Below are positions 1 to 9,696 of a DNA stretch of 64,000 bases, piece after piece; position 1 is the stretch's first letter; every line of letters begins with the position of its first letter. A program made the translations under genes and the position numbers. This DNA is from Shewanella dokdonensis (GTDB taxonomy: Bacteria > Pseudomonadota > Gammaproteobacteria > Enterobacterales > Shewanellaceae): assembly GCF_018394335.1 (NCBI RefSeq), contig NZ_CP074572.1, forward strand, positions 2,728,001 through 2,792,000. The letters run 5' to 3'. Under the pieces are notes generated by a model. That model was not told the DNA's origin, did no database searches, and was given only the letters and a program-made list of their open reading frames with translations.

Positions 1-2
1 TA

Positions 3-434
3 CCTCTAAGCCGTTACTTCCTGATGAAATTCAATCAGGAGCTAGATAAGTCTCATACAGGATTTCATTATAAGACCGCTGACTTATTGCTGAGCCATAA
101 TTGGCCGGGAAATGTTCGGGAACTGGTGAATGCTATCGAACATGCCGTAGTTCTCAGTGCTGGGCCGCAGATTATGCCGGAAGATCTACCCCACGAAATT
201 CGAGATACTTTGTGCTTGCCGTCAGCAGCAGGTGATATTCGAGCGTTACATGAAGTGGAGAAAGACTACATCTTAGCGGTGTTGGAAAAACTGGATAACA
301 ACAAGACTCAGACCGCAGAAAAATTAGGGATGAGTTTGGCAACCTTGTATCGCAAACTTAAGGAGTATGGGGCTCTACAACTCGCGATCTGTTCTTGGCT
401 TTACTCCTTTAGCGTAACTTTATCTGGATTTTAA
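3..434 (+). CDS. Sigma-54-dependent response regulator or activator, C-terminal part
   Basis: This is the 3' end of a gene that begins before the window; the frame is open from base 3. What is visible is the end of an AAA+ sigma-54 interaction domain, with the WPGNVREL motif about 35 residues in and a following IEHAVVL helix. It is followed by a Fis-type helix-turn-helix with the sequence TQTAEKLGMSLATLYRKLKE. Proteins of the NtrC family activate sigma-54 promoters. The receiver or sensor domain is outside the window, so the signal is unknown. The last 20 or so residues after the HTH are hydrophobic and unlike the usual short tail, so the natural stop may have been lost by a frameshift. Confidence 0.85.
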   Translation, partial: PLSRYFLMKFNQELDKSHTGFHYKTADLLLSHNWPGNVRELVNAIEHAVVLSAGPQIMPEDLPHEIRDTLCLPSAAGDIRALHEVEKDYILAVLEKLDNNKTQTAEKLGMSLATLYRKLKEYGALQLAICSWLYSFSVTLSGF

Positions 435-800
435 TAACTGGCAGCCGTCGTGGTCACATTCATGATATTGATAGGCTGTTTTAATGCCACTGCTCGATAG
501 CTGCTACATACCGGAAAGTGATATCTAATGTGCTTCGAAATCTTTAGGAAATTATTAACATATATGGAATGCTGCCTACAATTCAAAAGCGTGATACACG
601 TCTGTCTATTAGATGAAAACACGTCTCAATGCTGACTCTGTCCAAAGCGGGATCTGCGTTATTGGGGGAAAGGTGAGCGAATCAATTTAGCTGTGAGTGG
701 GCAGTAGCTTTATGGCTCAAATAAAGTGGAGAAGATATACAACTATCATCGGCATACCCGAGATTCAGCGGGTGATATACCAGCTAAAGCAGCTACAAGG

Positions 801-858
801 ACCTTGAGTACGAAACGTTATAAACGTCCAGATGGGCGACATACACCGTACTCAAGGT
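801..858. repeat. Exact 12-bp inverted repeat
   Basis: ACCTTGAGTACG at 801-812 is the exact reverse complement of the bases at 847-858, separated by 34 bases. There is no T-tract, so it is not an intrinsic terminator. Its role is unknown. Confidence 0.7.
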
Positions 859-930
859 GTTAGCAAGCTGATGGGGTTCGGTACGCTGGTAATCCATAAA
901 ATAGTTTAATATTTAAGCCATTATGTAAGG

Positions 931-964
931 GCGTTGTTCACTAATGTGATTTAGGGAGCAACGC
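931..964. repeat. Strong hairpin, 14-bp stem with 6-base loop
   Basis: Bases 931-944 (GCGTTGTTCACTAA) pair with 951-964 through 14 positions with one mismatch and one G-T pair around the loop TGTGAT. No T-run follows. The outer GCGTTGTT resembles the ends of the IS5-family element at 13055-14094, so this could be a relic of a mobile-element end. Confidence 0.55.
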
Positions 965-1020
965 TATGCAATATCACCGAGCCTATGACAATCACTTACC
1001 AACGACTGAATTGTACTAAC

Positions 1021-1812
1021 TCAGAACTGCCTGAATACGTTCGGTTCTTTGTGGAGTAGTTTCCCATCCAGATAGGCATCTACAATGCGATCTTGGTAAA
1101 CGTCATAAATCATTGGCAGATGATGTGGTTGCCATTGGCTGGAGCGCCAAAGCATGCCAGAACTAGACTGCGGTGCGAAAGCAATGCTTTCTTGTGCGAT
1201 AGCCAGTTCAGCCAAACGCGGTAAATCATCCCCTAATGCCATCACCGCTCTTGCCGCCAACATGTGCAGCGTGTCACCTCTGACGAGCGGCGCTAAACAT
1301 TGATGGATAATGTTTCCGGCATCAAGTTGCTCCGACAATTGGTGTACTGTCATGCCTGTCATTTGCGGTTCTAACAGATAACTCGGCCAAAAATGTGTGA
1401 TTGCGCCTTTGTACCACGGAGACAAACCTCCATGACAGTTCCATTTATGTTTGGGCGCTGCATTCAGTAATTGGGAACTGAGCTTATGACAACCGTAAGA
1501 TATCAGTAAAGCTGTGGCATGTTTGCTAACGATATCAATCACTGCTTGGCTGTTGAGTTCGCTAGCCTGGATCTTGAGTGTTGCCACTTCGGGCCATTCT
1601 GCCGTACCAAAAAACTGTGATTCAATCCGTTCTCGCTCACTAAAATGGAACGTGAATAAAGCGGCTAAATGCTCGTCCAGATTCGCCGGTGGTTGCGGGG
1701 TAAACTGTTCGCGCTCTTCGATTATCAAAAAAGACAGCTTGCCGGTTTTAGCCAGACAACGTGCAATGAAAGCGTGACGGGGATGGTTGCCGCAGATAAA
1801 CACTATGCTCAT
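1021..1812 (-). CDS. Formyltransferase-family protein
   Basis: A 263-residue protein with the formyl-transferase fold signature in its middle: WNCHGGLSPWYKGA, followed by MTVHQLSEQLDAGNII. In this family the Asn-His-Gly run and the downstream Asp take part in transfer of formyl from 10-formyl-tetrahydrofolate. It lacks the C-terminal tRNA-binding domain of methionyl-tRNA formyltransferase, so it more likely acts on a small molecule such as an amino sugar. Its start codon overlaps the stop of the upstream DUF4910 gene by four bases (ATGA), so the two are translationally coupled. Substrate unknown. Confidence 0.8.
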   Translation of the reverse strand: MSIVFICGNHPRHAFIARCLAKTGKLSFLIIEEREQFTPQPPANLDEHLAALFTFHFSERERIESQFFGTAEWPEVATLKIQASELNSQAVIDIVSKHATALLISYGCHKLSSQLLNAAPKHKWNCHGGLSPWYKGAITHFWPSYLLEPQMTGMTVHQLSEQLDAGNIIHQCLAPLVRGDTLHMLAARAVMALGDDLPRLAELAIAQESIAFAPQSSSGMLWRSSQWQPHHLPMIYDVYQDRIVDAYLDGKLLHKEPNVFRQF

Positions 1813-3148
1813 AACGTTCTTCCTGAATTAAAACTAACCAATTGATGAACCTCTAATTTCTCAATTACTTCTTGTAGCGCACTTAATGGTAAATTGAGTT
1901 TGTCGGCTATCTCTATCATAGTGGTCTTGCCATCTGAATCGCTCAGAATCGTAAGGATGGCGTTGAGTTCTTGGCGCCCATCTAACAGACTGTCACTCGA
2001 GGTTTTACGGTTAAGTGGCGAGTTCATATTGGGATACAGACCTCTCTTCCCCAACTGCGGTTCACCAAATGGCCTTAGGTTAAGTGCTTTCCCGGCAATT
2101 TCGATATCTAACAACAGCTTTTCCAGTTGATCGATGGAATCCACAACTGCCTCTATCGTCATAAACTGTTTATCGTCCAGCGATGTATGGTAGCCCTGAT
2201 AACTTCCATATGCGGTTCTGGCAACTTGGCCCATCGGCAGGTTAAAACCTGGAGCACAGTATTGGCGTTCGTCAGACCCCCTAACGGCGTGAAGGGGATC
2301 ATCTCCCATGCGTCCCGCTCGGCGAGTCTTTTGATGTATTGATCAAACAGTGAATCAGCTCTTTTACTGGCTTTATACCTAAGCTTGGTGGCTGGCCCAC
2401 CTAAACAGGTTAGGATTAATCCGGCTTCCAAATGTTGTTTGAGATGTTGGTAATGCTCCGACAGGAAACATAGTGAGCCAATCGTTTCTGGGTTTAATAC
2501 AAAACGGTAACTAAATCTCCGTTTGGGCCACTTCAGCAATCTTCGGTACAGGCCAAGTAATACAAGCGGCCCGCTGAGTTCATTGTTCGCTAAAGACGGA
2601 TGACATAAGTAGCTGCTTAATAGAATTTCCCGTTCACTGTCGCCTTGTAAGAGCGTCTGGGCGAACGGAACCCCACCATCTTCTTTAAAACAACTCTCTA
2701 TTTTTACTCGATAGTGACCCGGCATGAGCGCTTGCCGTTGTTTATGTGACAAGCAAAATCCCCATGTCCGATTGTAATAGCTGGTGACATAGGGAATGGC
2801 ATCAGGTAATGCGGGCAACGAATGTAAAAATGGCTGAAGTTCCTCTAAAGCGATTTCGGTATCTACGGGTTCTGAGTAGTTAACCACGTGCAGATTGTTT
2901 TTACCGGCGTCACATATCAATTGACCATCAGGGCCCCATAACTTAGCGCTAGTAAAGTGCCATTCAGGTGGCGTGACCCAGTCGAAAACCGGTGTACCAG
3001 AGGGAATTTTCGTTACAGATAAAGGCATGAACTGGCCAAGATACGCGAGTGACTTCTCCAGTCCCGGCCCGGTGATAGAACGACAAATGGGAAAAAGATC
3101 ATCAAAAACCCTTTCTAAAAATACGTGTTCGTTTTCTGGATCTTGCAT
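1809..3148 (-). CDS. DUF2172/DUF4910 aminopeptidase-like protein with C-terminal winged helix (frame break)
   Basis: After restoring one base this is a 446-residue protein. The first two thirds resemble the DUF2172/DUF4910 aminopeptidase-like fold, including LCHPSLANNELSGP, whose His, Asn and Ser-Gly positions recall M28 metal ligands. The last 70 residues form a winged helix-turn-helix (MIEIADKLNLPLSALQEVIE). The reading frame breaks in the C-run at 2277-2281, where six G on the coding strand would join the two halves without loss. I prefer the ATG at 3148, preceded by AAGAG, over an upstream GTG at 3178. It heads a two-gene operon with the formyltransferase. Such proteins often sit in surface-polysaccharide or natural-product loci, but the reaction here is not known. 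Confidence 0.75.
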
Positions 3149-3807
3149 TCGACCACTCTTTGAAAAATGTAGAAACACTCATAGGGTGCGAGCATATCAC
3201 AGGCACCGCTGTCATTTGCATGAGATAACGGCTGGATTTTAGGATTCTTACAATTTAAATTCATGAGGTTATCTAGAGATTAATACCATGCTTGCTGCTG
3301 GAAAACTGAGTATTAACCTTGCTGGCGCTGGGATATGGCACTCAGGTGGTTGTCATGCGTACGAATCCATCAGTTAACGGGTTGCAATCAGATTCGGTGA
3401 GCAACTTCACCTTGCTGTCGAGTGATGCATTATTGTTTTGTTGGTTTTTAGCCTATGGGTGACGAGATTAAATATTGTGATGTTGTGTGCCATATAGTGA
3501 AGTCGGCCCCACTTGATATGGCGTTTATACTTCTGCTAATACCCTGAAAATTGAATAGTAAATTAATAACTCATTGTTATATATGGTTATTAAATATGTT
3601 GTTAAAGGATCTATAAGTTACAAAAGTGCTTCTTAGTTTCGATTGAATCTACCCCCGCTTTCCTATTTTTCGCCGTTGTTATACTCGCCTCGAATTTAAT
3701 CAGAACAGCAATGTTACTGGGAAACTACCTGAATAAGTTTCGGCAATTCGGCTAAATCAGCAGCCGCTTTGACGCACAGATTTTTAATTCCTGCTGGAGG
3801 GGTGATT
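3149..3807. other. Long AT-rich intergenic region upstream of frdA
   Basis: About 660 bases without a credible gene lie between the divergent DUF4910 operon and frdA. The right half is AT-rich and should hold the frd promoter. I looked for an FNR box (TTGAT-N4-ATCAA) and a CRP box (TGTGA-N6-TCACA) and found no good match. Confidence 0.5.
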
Positions 3808-3810
3808 TTG
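3796..3810 (+). promoter_or_regulatory. Ribosome binding site that fixes a TTG start for frdA
   Basis: GGAGGGG at 3796-3802 lies 7 bases ahead of TTG at 3808-3810. Translation from this TTG begins [15 protein letters not shown], which aligns residue for residue with the start of E. coli FrdA. The in-frame ATG at 3769 has no ribosome binding site and would add 13 residues. Confidence 0.8.
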
Positions 3811-5583
3811 AAAACTATAACCACTGATGTGGCGGTTGTCGGAGCGGGTGGTGCCGGTCTTCGTGCAGCAATCGCCGCGGCAGAAGCCAACCCTGAACTG
3901 AATATCGCTCTGATATCTAAAGTTTACCCAATGCGTTCTCACACTGTCGCAGCCGAAGGTGGCTCTGCCGCCGTTATCAAAGAAGAAGACAGTCTCGATA
4001 ACCACTTCAATGACACTGTGTCTGGTGGCGATTGGTTGTGCGAACAGGACGTGGTGGAATATTTCGTCGAAAATGCGACTCGCGAAATGACCCAATTAGA
4101 GCTGTGGGGCTGCCCTTGGAGCCGCAAACCTAACGGTGAAGTAAACGTGCGCCGTTTCGGTGGGATGAAAATCGAGCGTACCTGGTTTGCGGCCGATAAA
4201 ACCGGTTTTCATATGTTACACACGTTGTTTCAGACCTCTATGAAGTACCAGAGTATCGTCCGTTATGACGAATACTTCGTGCTGGATCTGGTAGTGATTA
4301 ACAATGAAGTTCAAGGGGTCATCGCCCTGTCTATTGCCGAAGGCGAACTGGTGTGCTTCAAAGCAAAATCGGTGATCTTGGCCACCGGTGGTGCGGGGCG
4401 GGTTTATCACTTCAATACCAACGGTGGCATCGTGACGGGTGACGGCATGGCCATTGCCTATCGTCACGGCGTAGCACTGCGGGATATGGAGTTTGTGCAA
4501 TACCACCCAACCGGTCTGCCAGGCACCGGCATTCTGATGACCGAAGGTTGCCGTGGTGAAGGCGGTATCATGGTCAACAAGAATGGCTACCGTTACTTGC
4601 AGGATTACGGCCTCGGCCCGGAAACGCCAGTCGGTCATCCGAAAAACAAATACATGGAACTGGGTCCTCGTGACAAGGTTTCTCAGGCGTTCTGGCATGA
4701 ACAGCAAAAAGGCAACACCATCAAGCATCCGCTGGGTGATGTCGTGCATCTGGATCTGCGCCATCTGGGGGCGGATTACCTCAAAGAACGTCTGCCCTTC
4801 ATCTGTGAACTGGCCAAAGCCTATGTGAACGTTGACCCGGTTAAAGAACCTATCCCTATTCGCCCAACTGCACATTACACCATGGGTGGCTTAGAAACAG
4901 ACCGCAACACGGAAACCAGTATCAAAGGTTTGTTCGCGGTTGGTGAATGTTCCTCTGTGGGGCTACACGGTGCTAACCGGTTGGGTTCTAACTCGCTAGC
5001 TGAGCTGGTGGTCTTTGGTCGGCTTGCCGGTGAAACCGCCGCACAGCGTGCCGCCGAGTTCCAGGGCTGGGATTTCCAAGCCATTGAACAACAGGCTGAA
5101 GCGGCCGAAGCCCGCGTTAATGCCTTGCTGGAGCAGAAAGGTACTGAAAACTGGTCAGATATCCGCACTGACATGTGTAAGAGCATGGAAGCCGGCTGTG
5201 GTATCTACCGCGATGAAGCAGGTATGCAAGCCACCGTCGACAAGTTGGCCGAGCTGCATGAACGCTATAAGTGCATTCAGGTAACCGATAAGAGCAAGGT
5301 GTTCAACACCGATCTGCTGTACGCCATTGAAGTGGGCTTTGGTCTGGATGTGGCAACGGCGATGGCCCATTCCGCGATTCAACGTCGTGAATCTCGTGGT
5401 GCGCATCAGCGTCTCGACGCCGGCTGCACTGAACGTAATGACCAGGATTTCCTGAAACATTCACTGGCGTTCTATCAAGACAGCAAAGTGCCCGCCATCA
5501 AATATGGCGACGTGAAAATCACCAAGTCTCAACCTAAAGCTCGCCTGTATGGTGATGCCGCTAAACAACAGGAGAAAGCGTAA
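3808..5583 (+). CDS. frdA: Fumarate reductase flavoprotein subunit FrdA
   Basis: A 591-residue catalytic subunit of membrane quinol:fumarate reductase, which reduces fumarate to succinate on the cytoplasmic face. It has the N-terminal FAD dinucleotide motif GAGGAGL, the covalent-FAD histidine in [11 protein letters not shown] (about residue 45), and the active-site segments [24 protein letters not shown] and [10 protein letters not shown]. It closely resembles E. coli FrdA (602 residues) along its whole length. The start is a TTG with a strong ribosome binding site. The stop overlaps the frdB start by one base (TAATG), so frdAB are translationally coupled. It heads frdABCD, which is followed by a DcuSR-like sensor pair that probably controls it. 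Confidence 0.97.
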   Translation: MKTITTDVAVVGAGGAGLRAAIAAAEANPELNIALISKVYPMRSHTVAAEGGSAAVIKEEDSLDNHFNDTVSGGDWLCEQDVVEYFVENATREMTQLELWGCPWSRKPNGEVNVRRFGGMKIERTWFAADKTGFHMLHTLFQTSMKYQSIVRYDEYFVLDLVVINNEVQGVIALSIAEGELVCFKAKSVILATGGAGRVYHFNTNGGIVTGDGMAIAYRHGVALRDMEFVQYHPTGLPGTGILMTEGCRGEGGIMVNKNGYRYLQDYGLGPETPVGHPKNKYMELGPRDKVSQAFWHEQQKGNTIKHPLGDVVHLDLRHLGADYLKERLPFICELAKAYVNVDPVKEPIPIRPTAHYTMGGLETDRNTETSIKGLFAVGECSSVGLHGANRLGSNSLAELVVFGRLAGETAAQRAAEFQGWDFQAIEQQAEAAEARVNALLEQKGTENWSDIRTDMCKSMEAGCGIYRDEAGMQATVDKLAELHERYKCIQVTDKSKVFNTDLLYAIEVGFGLDVATAMAHSAIQRRESRGAHQRLDAGCTERNDQDFLKHSLAFYQDSKVPAIKYGDVKITKSQPKARLYGDAAKQQEKA

Positions 5584-6317
5584 TGGATAAGCTGCAAACA
5601 GTTAACGTCCTTCGCTACGATCCCGCGAAAGATGAACAACCCTATCTGGAGACCTTTAAGGTACCGGCCAACGACACCACCTCAGTACAGGATGCGCTGG
5701 CCTACATTAAGGACAATCTGGATAAATCCTTGTCTTACCGCTGGTCTTGCCGTATGGCGATCTGTGGTTCTTGCGGGGTGATGGTCAATAATGTTCCCAA
5801 GCTGGCTTGCAAGACTTTCCTGCGTGATTATCCAGAAGGTCTGACGTTGGAACCACTGGCAAACTTTGCCATTGAGAAAGATTTGGTGGTGGATAAAACC
5901 CCGTTCCTCGAACGTCTGGAAGCGATCAAGCCATACATTATCGGTAACGATCGTAAGCCAGAAGATGGCCCTAACCTGCAAACACCAGCACAGATGGCGA
6001 AATACAAACAGTTCGCTGGTTGTATCAACTGCGGTTTGTGTTATGCCGCTTGTCCGCAATTTGGTCTGAACCCTGAGTTTATCGGCCCAGCCGCCTTGAC
6101 GTTAGCGCGCCGTTATAACTTGGATAGCCGTGATCACGGCAAAGCCGAACGGATGAAGCTCATTAACGGCAAAGACGGTGCCTGGGGTTGTACTTTCGTG
6201 GGTTATTGCTCTGAAGTTTGTCCCAAACACGTTGACCCGGCCTCTGCCGTAAACCAGAGCAAGGTAGAGTCCTCTAAGGACTTCCTGATCGCCATGCTGA
6301 GACCACAGGAGGCTTAA
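5583..6317 (+). CDS. frdB: Fumarate reductase iron-sulfur subunit FrdB
   Basis: A 244-residue electron-transfer subunit. Cysteines 56, 61, 64 and 76 bind the [2Fe-2S] cluster. [12 protein letters not shown] (Cys147, 150, 153 and 157) plus Cys203, 209 and 213 hold the [4Fe-4S] and [3Fe-4S] clusters, spaced as in E. coli FrdB. It passes electrons from menaquinol, oxidised at FrdCD, to the FAD in FrdA. The gene overlaps frdA by one base and ends one base before the frdC ATG. Confidence 0.97.
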   Translation: MDKLQTVNVLRYDPAKDEQPYLETFKVPANDTTSVQDALAYIKDNLDKSLSYRWSCRMAICGSCGVMVNNVPKLACKTFLRDYPEGLTLEPLANFAIEKDLVVDKTPFLERLEAIKPYIIGNDRKPEDGPNLQTPAQMAKYKQFAGCINCGLCYAACPQFGLNPEFIGPAALTLARRYNLDSRDHGKAERMKLINGKDGAWGCTFVGYCSEVCPKHVDPASAVNQSKVESSKDFLIAMLRPQEA

Positions 6318-6318
6318 C

Positions 6319-6702
6319 ATGCAAAACCGTAAACCTTATGTCCGGCCTATTCCGCGTACCTGGTTTGCCGAAAACAACTTTTTCAGCTGGTACATGGTAC
6401 GTGAATTAACCATTGTGCCGTTGATCATTTTCACCCTGAATTTGACCGCCGGGTTGTTTGCGTTGGTATCAGGTCAGAGTGCGTTCAATACCTGGGTGGC
6501 ATTCTCATCGCATCCGCTGATGCTGATTATCAACGTCTTAGCACTGTTGGGTGCGTTATATCATGCCAAGACTTTCTTCAGCATGATGCCGAAAGTGCTG
6601 CCCATCAAAGTGGGTGATAAAAAGGTCTCGGACCATACTGTTGTGGCCGTTCAATGGTTATTGGTGCTGGTGCTCTCTGTTGCCATCCTGGCATTGGTGT
6701 AA
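6319..6702 (+). CDS. frdC: Fumarate reductase membrane anchor subunit FrdC
   Basis: A 127-residue integral membrane subunit with three hydrophobic segments, at about residues 27-50, 64-83 and 107-127. The start [17 protein letters not shown] and the region around MVREL are typical of FrdC. With FrdD it anchors FrdAB to the cytoplasmic membrane and forms the quinol site. It follows frdB with a one-base gap. An AGAGGA ribosome binding site for frdD begins at its stop. Confidence 0.95.
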   Translation: MQNRKPYVRPIPRTWFAENNFFSWYMVRELTIVPLIIFTLNLTAGLFALVSGQSAFNTWVAFSSHPLMLIINVLALLGALYHAKTFFSMMPKVLPIKVGDKKVSDHTVVAVQWLLVLVLSVAILALV

Positions 6703-6715
6703 GAGGAACAAGATT

Positions 6716-7081
6716 ATGATGAATTATGCGCCTAAACGTTCTGATGAACCGATTTGGTGGGGCTTGTTCGGTGCTGGTGGCACCTGGTTTGCTATCCTGA
6801 CGCCAGTCACTGTGTTGTTGATGGGCATTTTGCTGCCGCTGCATGGTTTGGGGCTTATCGATCTGAGCTACGACAAACTGGTCAATTTGGTCAGTTCGCC
6901 TGTTGGAGCCATTTTCACGGTACTGACACTAGCGCTGCCCATGTGGCATGCCATGCACCGGGTGCATCACGGACTACATGACTTGCAAGTTCATGTGGGA
7001 GCTGTTGGCAAATATGCCTGTTATGTGGTTGCCGCCGTGGTAACTCTGTTAGCTGTAATTTGGGTGGCTATGCTGGCTTAA
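6716..7081 (+). CDS. frdD: Fumarate reductase membrane anchor subunit FrdD
   Basis: A 121-residue protein with three membrane segments. [16 protein letters not shown] near the start and the [16 protein letters not shown] segment are hallmarks of FrdD. The start is the first of two adjacent ATGs (6716, 6719), preceded by AGAGGA. It is the last gene of the frdABCD operon. A hairpin with a T-rich tail follows at 7098-7153. Confidence 0.95.
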   Translation: MMNYAPKRSDEPIWWGLFGAGGTWFAILTPVTVLLMGILLPLHGLGLIDLSYDKLVNLVSSPVGAIFTVLTLALPMWHAMHRVHHGLHDLQVHVGAVGKYACYVVAAVVTLLAVIWVAMLA

Positions 7082-7097
7082 TTACCGTTACCAGTTC

Positions 7098-7153
7098 AGG
7101 GTGCCAAAGCGGCGGGATCATCCATTTCGTCACTGCGGCACCCTTGTTTGTTT
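7098..7153 (+). terminator. Possible terminator after frdD
   Basis: AGGGTGCC at 7098-7105 pairs exactly with GGCACCCT at 7137-7144 and is followed by TGTTTGTTT. The loop is long (31 bases), so termination may be partial and the dcuS-like gene at 7229 may be co-transcribed. Confidence 0.4.
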
Positions 7154-7228
7154 ATAAAATCCGGGGCTTACATTATGCTTACAGCAACAGATGTGTTACG
7201 GCTTATTCCAGACGTTACAGGATGATTT

Positions 7229-8892
7229 ATGGCTGTATTCCCGCGTTTTCACTTCCGTAAGCCGATGAATTTCAAGAAGCATTTCATCACTAGTATCTTG
7301 CTGGCAATGGCATGGATCATCACCATTATGGCGATAATGGTGTTCCAGTTGTTGAAATCCACCCATGATGAAAGCCTGAAACAGCGCGGGCTGGAAATGG
7401 CCAGTATCTTGGCGCGAGATCCAGTAGTCATAGAAGCGGTGGAGCGTGCGAACCGGGAGCCCGGGGTTTCTATCCGTTCTTACATTGAAAATTTACGGGC
7501 CGAAACCGAAGTATCTTTTATTGTGGTAGTTAACAAGGATGCTATCCGCTTAAGCCATCCGGCAGCCCCCAAAGTGGGTAAGAAATTCGTTGGCGATGAT
7601 ATTAAACCCGTACTGAAACAAGGAATTAAACAAAGCACTTATGCTGTGGGATCGTTAGGATTAGCCATCCGCAGTTTTGCGCCAGTGATGGTTAACGGTC
7701 AAGTAGTCGGGGCGGTTTGTGTCGGTATTCTGAAAGGGGAAGTCAGCCACCTGTTTATCGAGCGGCATGCCCATCTGTTATTGCTGGTGCTGCTGGTATT
7801 GATTATTACCGTGGTGCTGATTGTGGTGGTACTGTCCAAATTGAAACGCACCATGCAGGATCTGGAACCCGAACTGGTGGTTAATCGCCTGATGGAGCAT
7901 GACCGCATCTTTAACGCCATCCGCGATCCCATTATCTCCATCGATAATCATTTTTTGATAACCGCCATCAACGATATCGCCACCAAAATTCTGGCAATGG
8001 GCAGTATGGGCAAGCAGGATTACCTTGGTCAGCCCTTGTCTCGTTTTTCGTCCGCCTTGGACAAGATTGCCAAAGCTGGGCATGGACAGGCGTATTCCGG
8101 CAATTTACGTCTGGGAAAACTGGATTACCGAGTGTGTATCTATCCGTTGCAGGCCGCGCAGGAACAGCATGGTTATGTGATTTTTTCCTCGCGGATATGG
8201 AACTCAACGATCTCAGGAAAGAGCTGATTTATTATAAAAACTACGCCGAATTACTGCGCAGTAAAACTCATGAATATTCTAATAAACTCAATGTGTTATC
8301 CGGAATGTTGCAGCTCAAACACTATGATGACGCGATAGAGTTCATCGATCGTGAAAGCAAAGGTCATCAGCACATTATTGGCAACTTGGTGCGTTCGATT
8401 CAGAACAGTCTAGTGGCGTCGCTGTTGCTTGCTAAATACAACAAAGCGGCAGAGATAGGCATCAAGTATGAACTAGACGATGACAATATCCTGCAAGATT
8501 ACAGTAAGCTGGTGTCAGAAAAACTGGCGACCATACTGGGTAATCTCATCGATAACGCGATCCTCGCTGCTTGGAATAATCGGCAGAATGTGCCGCCAGC
8601 GGTACATGTCTATGTTAGCGATCGCAGTCAACATGTTATTCTTGAAGTACAGGATACCGGCGCTGGTGTTGCATCGGAACTCGCTGATAATATTCTCGAT
8701 TTTGGTGTTACCAGTAAAGCGGAACAGGAGCAGACAGGCGTGGGTTTATACTTAGTTAACGAACTGGTAAAACAGTTTCGTGGCAGTATTGACTGGGAAC
8801 GCACTGAGGATAATGCCACCTTGTTCTCCATCTACCTAGATAAGAGTGAAATCAAGCGCTATGAAGCAGAAAGTCACTACCATGATTATTGA
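7229..8892 (+). CDS. DcuS-like C4-dicarboxylate sensor histidine kinase (frame break)
   Basis: After restoring one T the product is a 554-residue membrane kinase of the CitA/DcuS family. Transmembrane helices lie at about 20-40 and 184-205, flanking a periplasmic PDC sensor domain. That domain contains IRLSHP, KKFVG and IRSFAP, which match the Arg, His, Phe and Arg positions that bind fumarate in E. coli DcuS. A PAS domain follows, then the H-box THEYSNKLN, N-box LGNLIDNA, and the ATP motifs DTGAGV and GVGLYLV. The frame breaks in the T6 run at 8181-8186, and seven T restores continuity. The gene sits between frdABCD and its response regulator, so sensing fumarate or succinate to control frd, fumarase and transporter is the likely role. 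Confidence 0.88.
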
Positions 8893-9559
8893 GGACGATT
8901 CCCGGGCCAGTTATGCTCTAGAATCGACTATTAACCAGCACTCGGATTTTGAGGTGGTAGCCGTCAGCGAAACCTGCGCCGATGCACTGATGCACTATGA
9001 ACTTTATAAGCCACAACTGGTATTTGTGGATATTACCTTGCCCGATGGCAACGGTATTGATGTGATCCAACAACTGCGCCGTGATGGTGCTAACTGTTAT
9101 TTCATCATGACCACAGCGGAACGCGATGCGTCAACCGTGGAGCAGGCAGTACAACTGGGGATCAGCGATTATCTGGTAAAACCGCTGCGGATGTCGCGGG
9201 TGCGGCAAGCGCTGGATGATTACAAGTTGTATCGGCAGAAACTCGCCACTCATGAAACTGTGGATCAAGGCGCCATCGATCAGATCCTAGGAAAACGCAG
9301 TTCTACGCCGGTTCGACGTACGCCCAAGGGCATTGATGTCACCACCCTCGATAGTCTGAAGAAAATCCTCAAAGAGGAAAAACTCACGGATTTCTCCGTG
9401 GATGACATGAGCGAGCGCATGAATGTCAGCCGTATCACGGTGCGCCGTTATCTGGAATATCTGGAGTCGGAAGGCGTGGTGAAAATGGTGCTCAATTATA
9501 AGACCGGTGGTCGGCCGCGGCGGTTATATCAGCTGACAGATATCAATCTGCTGGATTGA
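8861..9559 (+). CDS. DcuR/CitB-family response regulator
   Basis: A two-component regulator of about 232 residues. The receiver domain has the acidic pocket EDD (11-13), the phospho-acceptor Asp57 in VFVDITLPDG and Lys in YLVKPL. The C-terminal helix-turn-helix (MSERMNVSRITVRRYLEYLES) and the GGRPRRLYQL tail are typical of the DcuR/CitB group. The start overlaps the end of the kinase gene. A GTG at 8846 is an alternative start, but the ATG at 8861 fits the family length. It probably activates the flanking fumarate genes. A bidirectional terminator follows. Confidence 0.88.
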   Translation: MKQKVTTMIIEDDSRASYALESTINQHSDFEVVAVSETCADALMHYELYKPQLVFVDITLPDGNGIDVIQQLRRDGANCYFIMTTAERDASTVEQAVQLGISDYLVKPLRMSRVRQALDDYKLYRQKLATHETVDQGAIDQILGKRSSTPVRRTPKGIDVTTLDSLKKILKEEKLTDFSVDDMSERMNVSRITVRRYLEYLESEGVVKMVLNYKTGGRPRRLYQLTDINLLD

Positions 9560-9603
9560 TGGTTTAAGTCGGGTTGCTGTGGTGCGTATCGCATCCGCCA
9601 TAT

Positions 9604-9643
9604 AAAAAGACGGCCTGTATTCCATTACAGGCCGTCCTTTTTT
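9604..9643. terminator. Bidirectional intrinsic terminator
   Basis: An 11-bp perfect stem (GACGGCCTGTA at 9609-9619 with 9626-9636) is flanked by A5 on the left and T6 on the right. It lies between the convergent dcuR-like and fumarase genes and can serve both. Confidence 0.92.
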
Positions 9644-9696
9644 GCTAGTCGCCGCAGTTCAGGAACACATAAAAGTGACGGCGGATGAAGACCTTA

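Larger units (their letters stand above)
435..1020. other. Gene-free, possibly decayed region
   Basis: I see no convincing coding sequence in these 586 bases. Short open frames on both strands lack ribosome binding sites and match nothing I recognise. The stretch holds an exact 12-bp inverted repeat (801-812 with 847-858) and a strong 14-bp stem (931-964). A 17-codon open frame starts at 966 just after the stem. The region may be the remains of a mobile element or decayed gene, but no transposase is recognisable. Confidence 0.4.

Noticed and set aside
431..622. 63-codon open frame on the minus strand
   Set aside because: No ribosome binding site, no recognisable domain, and overlap with the end of the activator gene.
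3769..3807. ATG at 3769 as the frdA start
   Set aside because: It has no ribosome binding site, and the TTG at 3808 aligns exactly with the E. coli FrdA start behind GGAGGGG.
3450..3807. FNR or CRP box upstream of frdA
   Set aside because: No close match to TTGAT-N4-ATCAA or TGTGA-N6-TCACA was found on reading.
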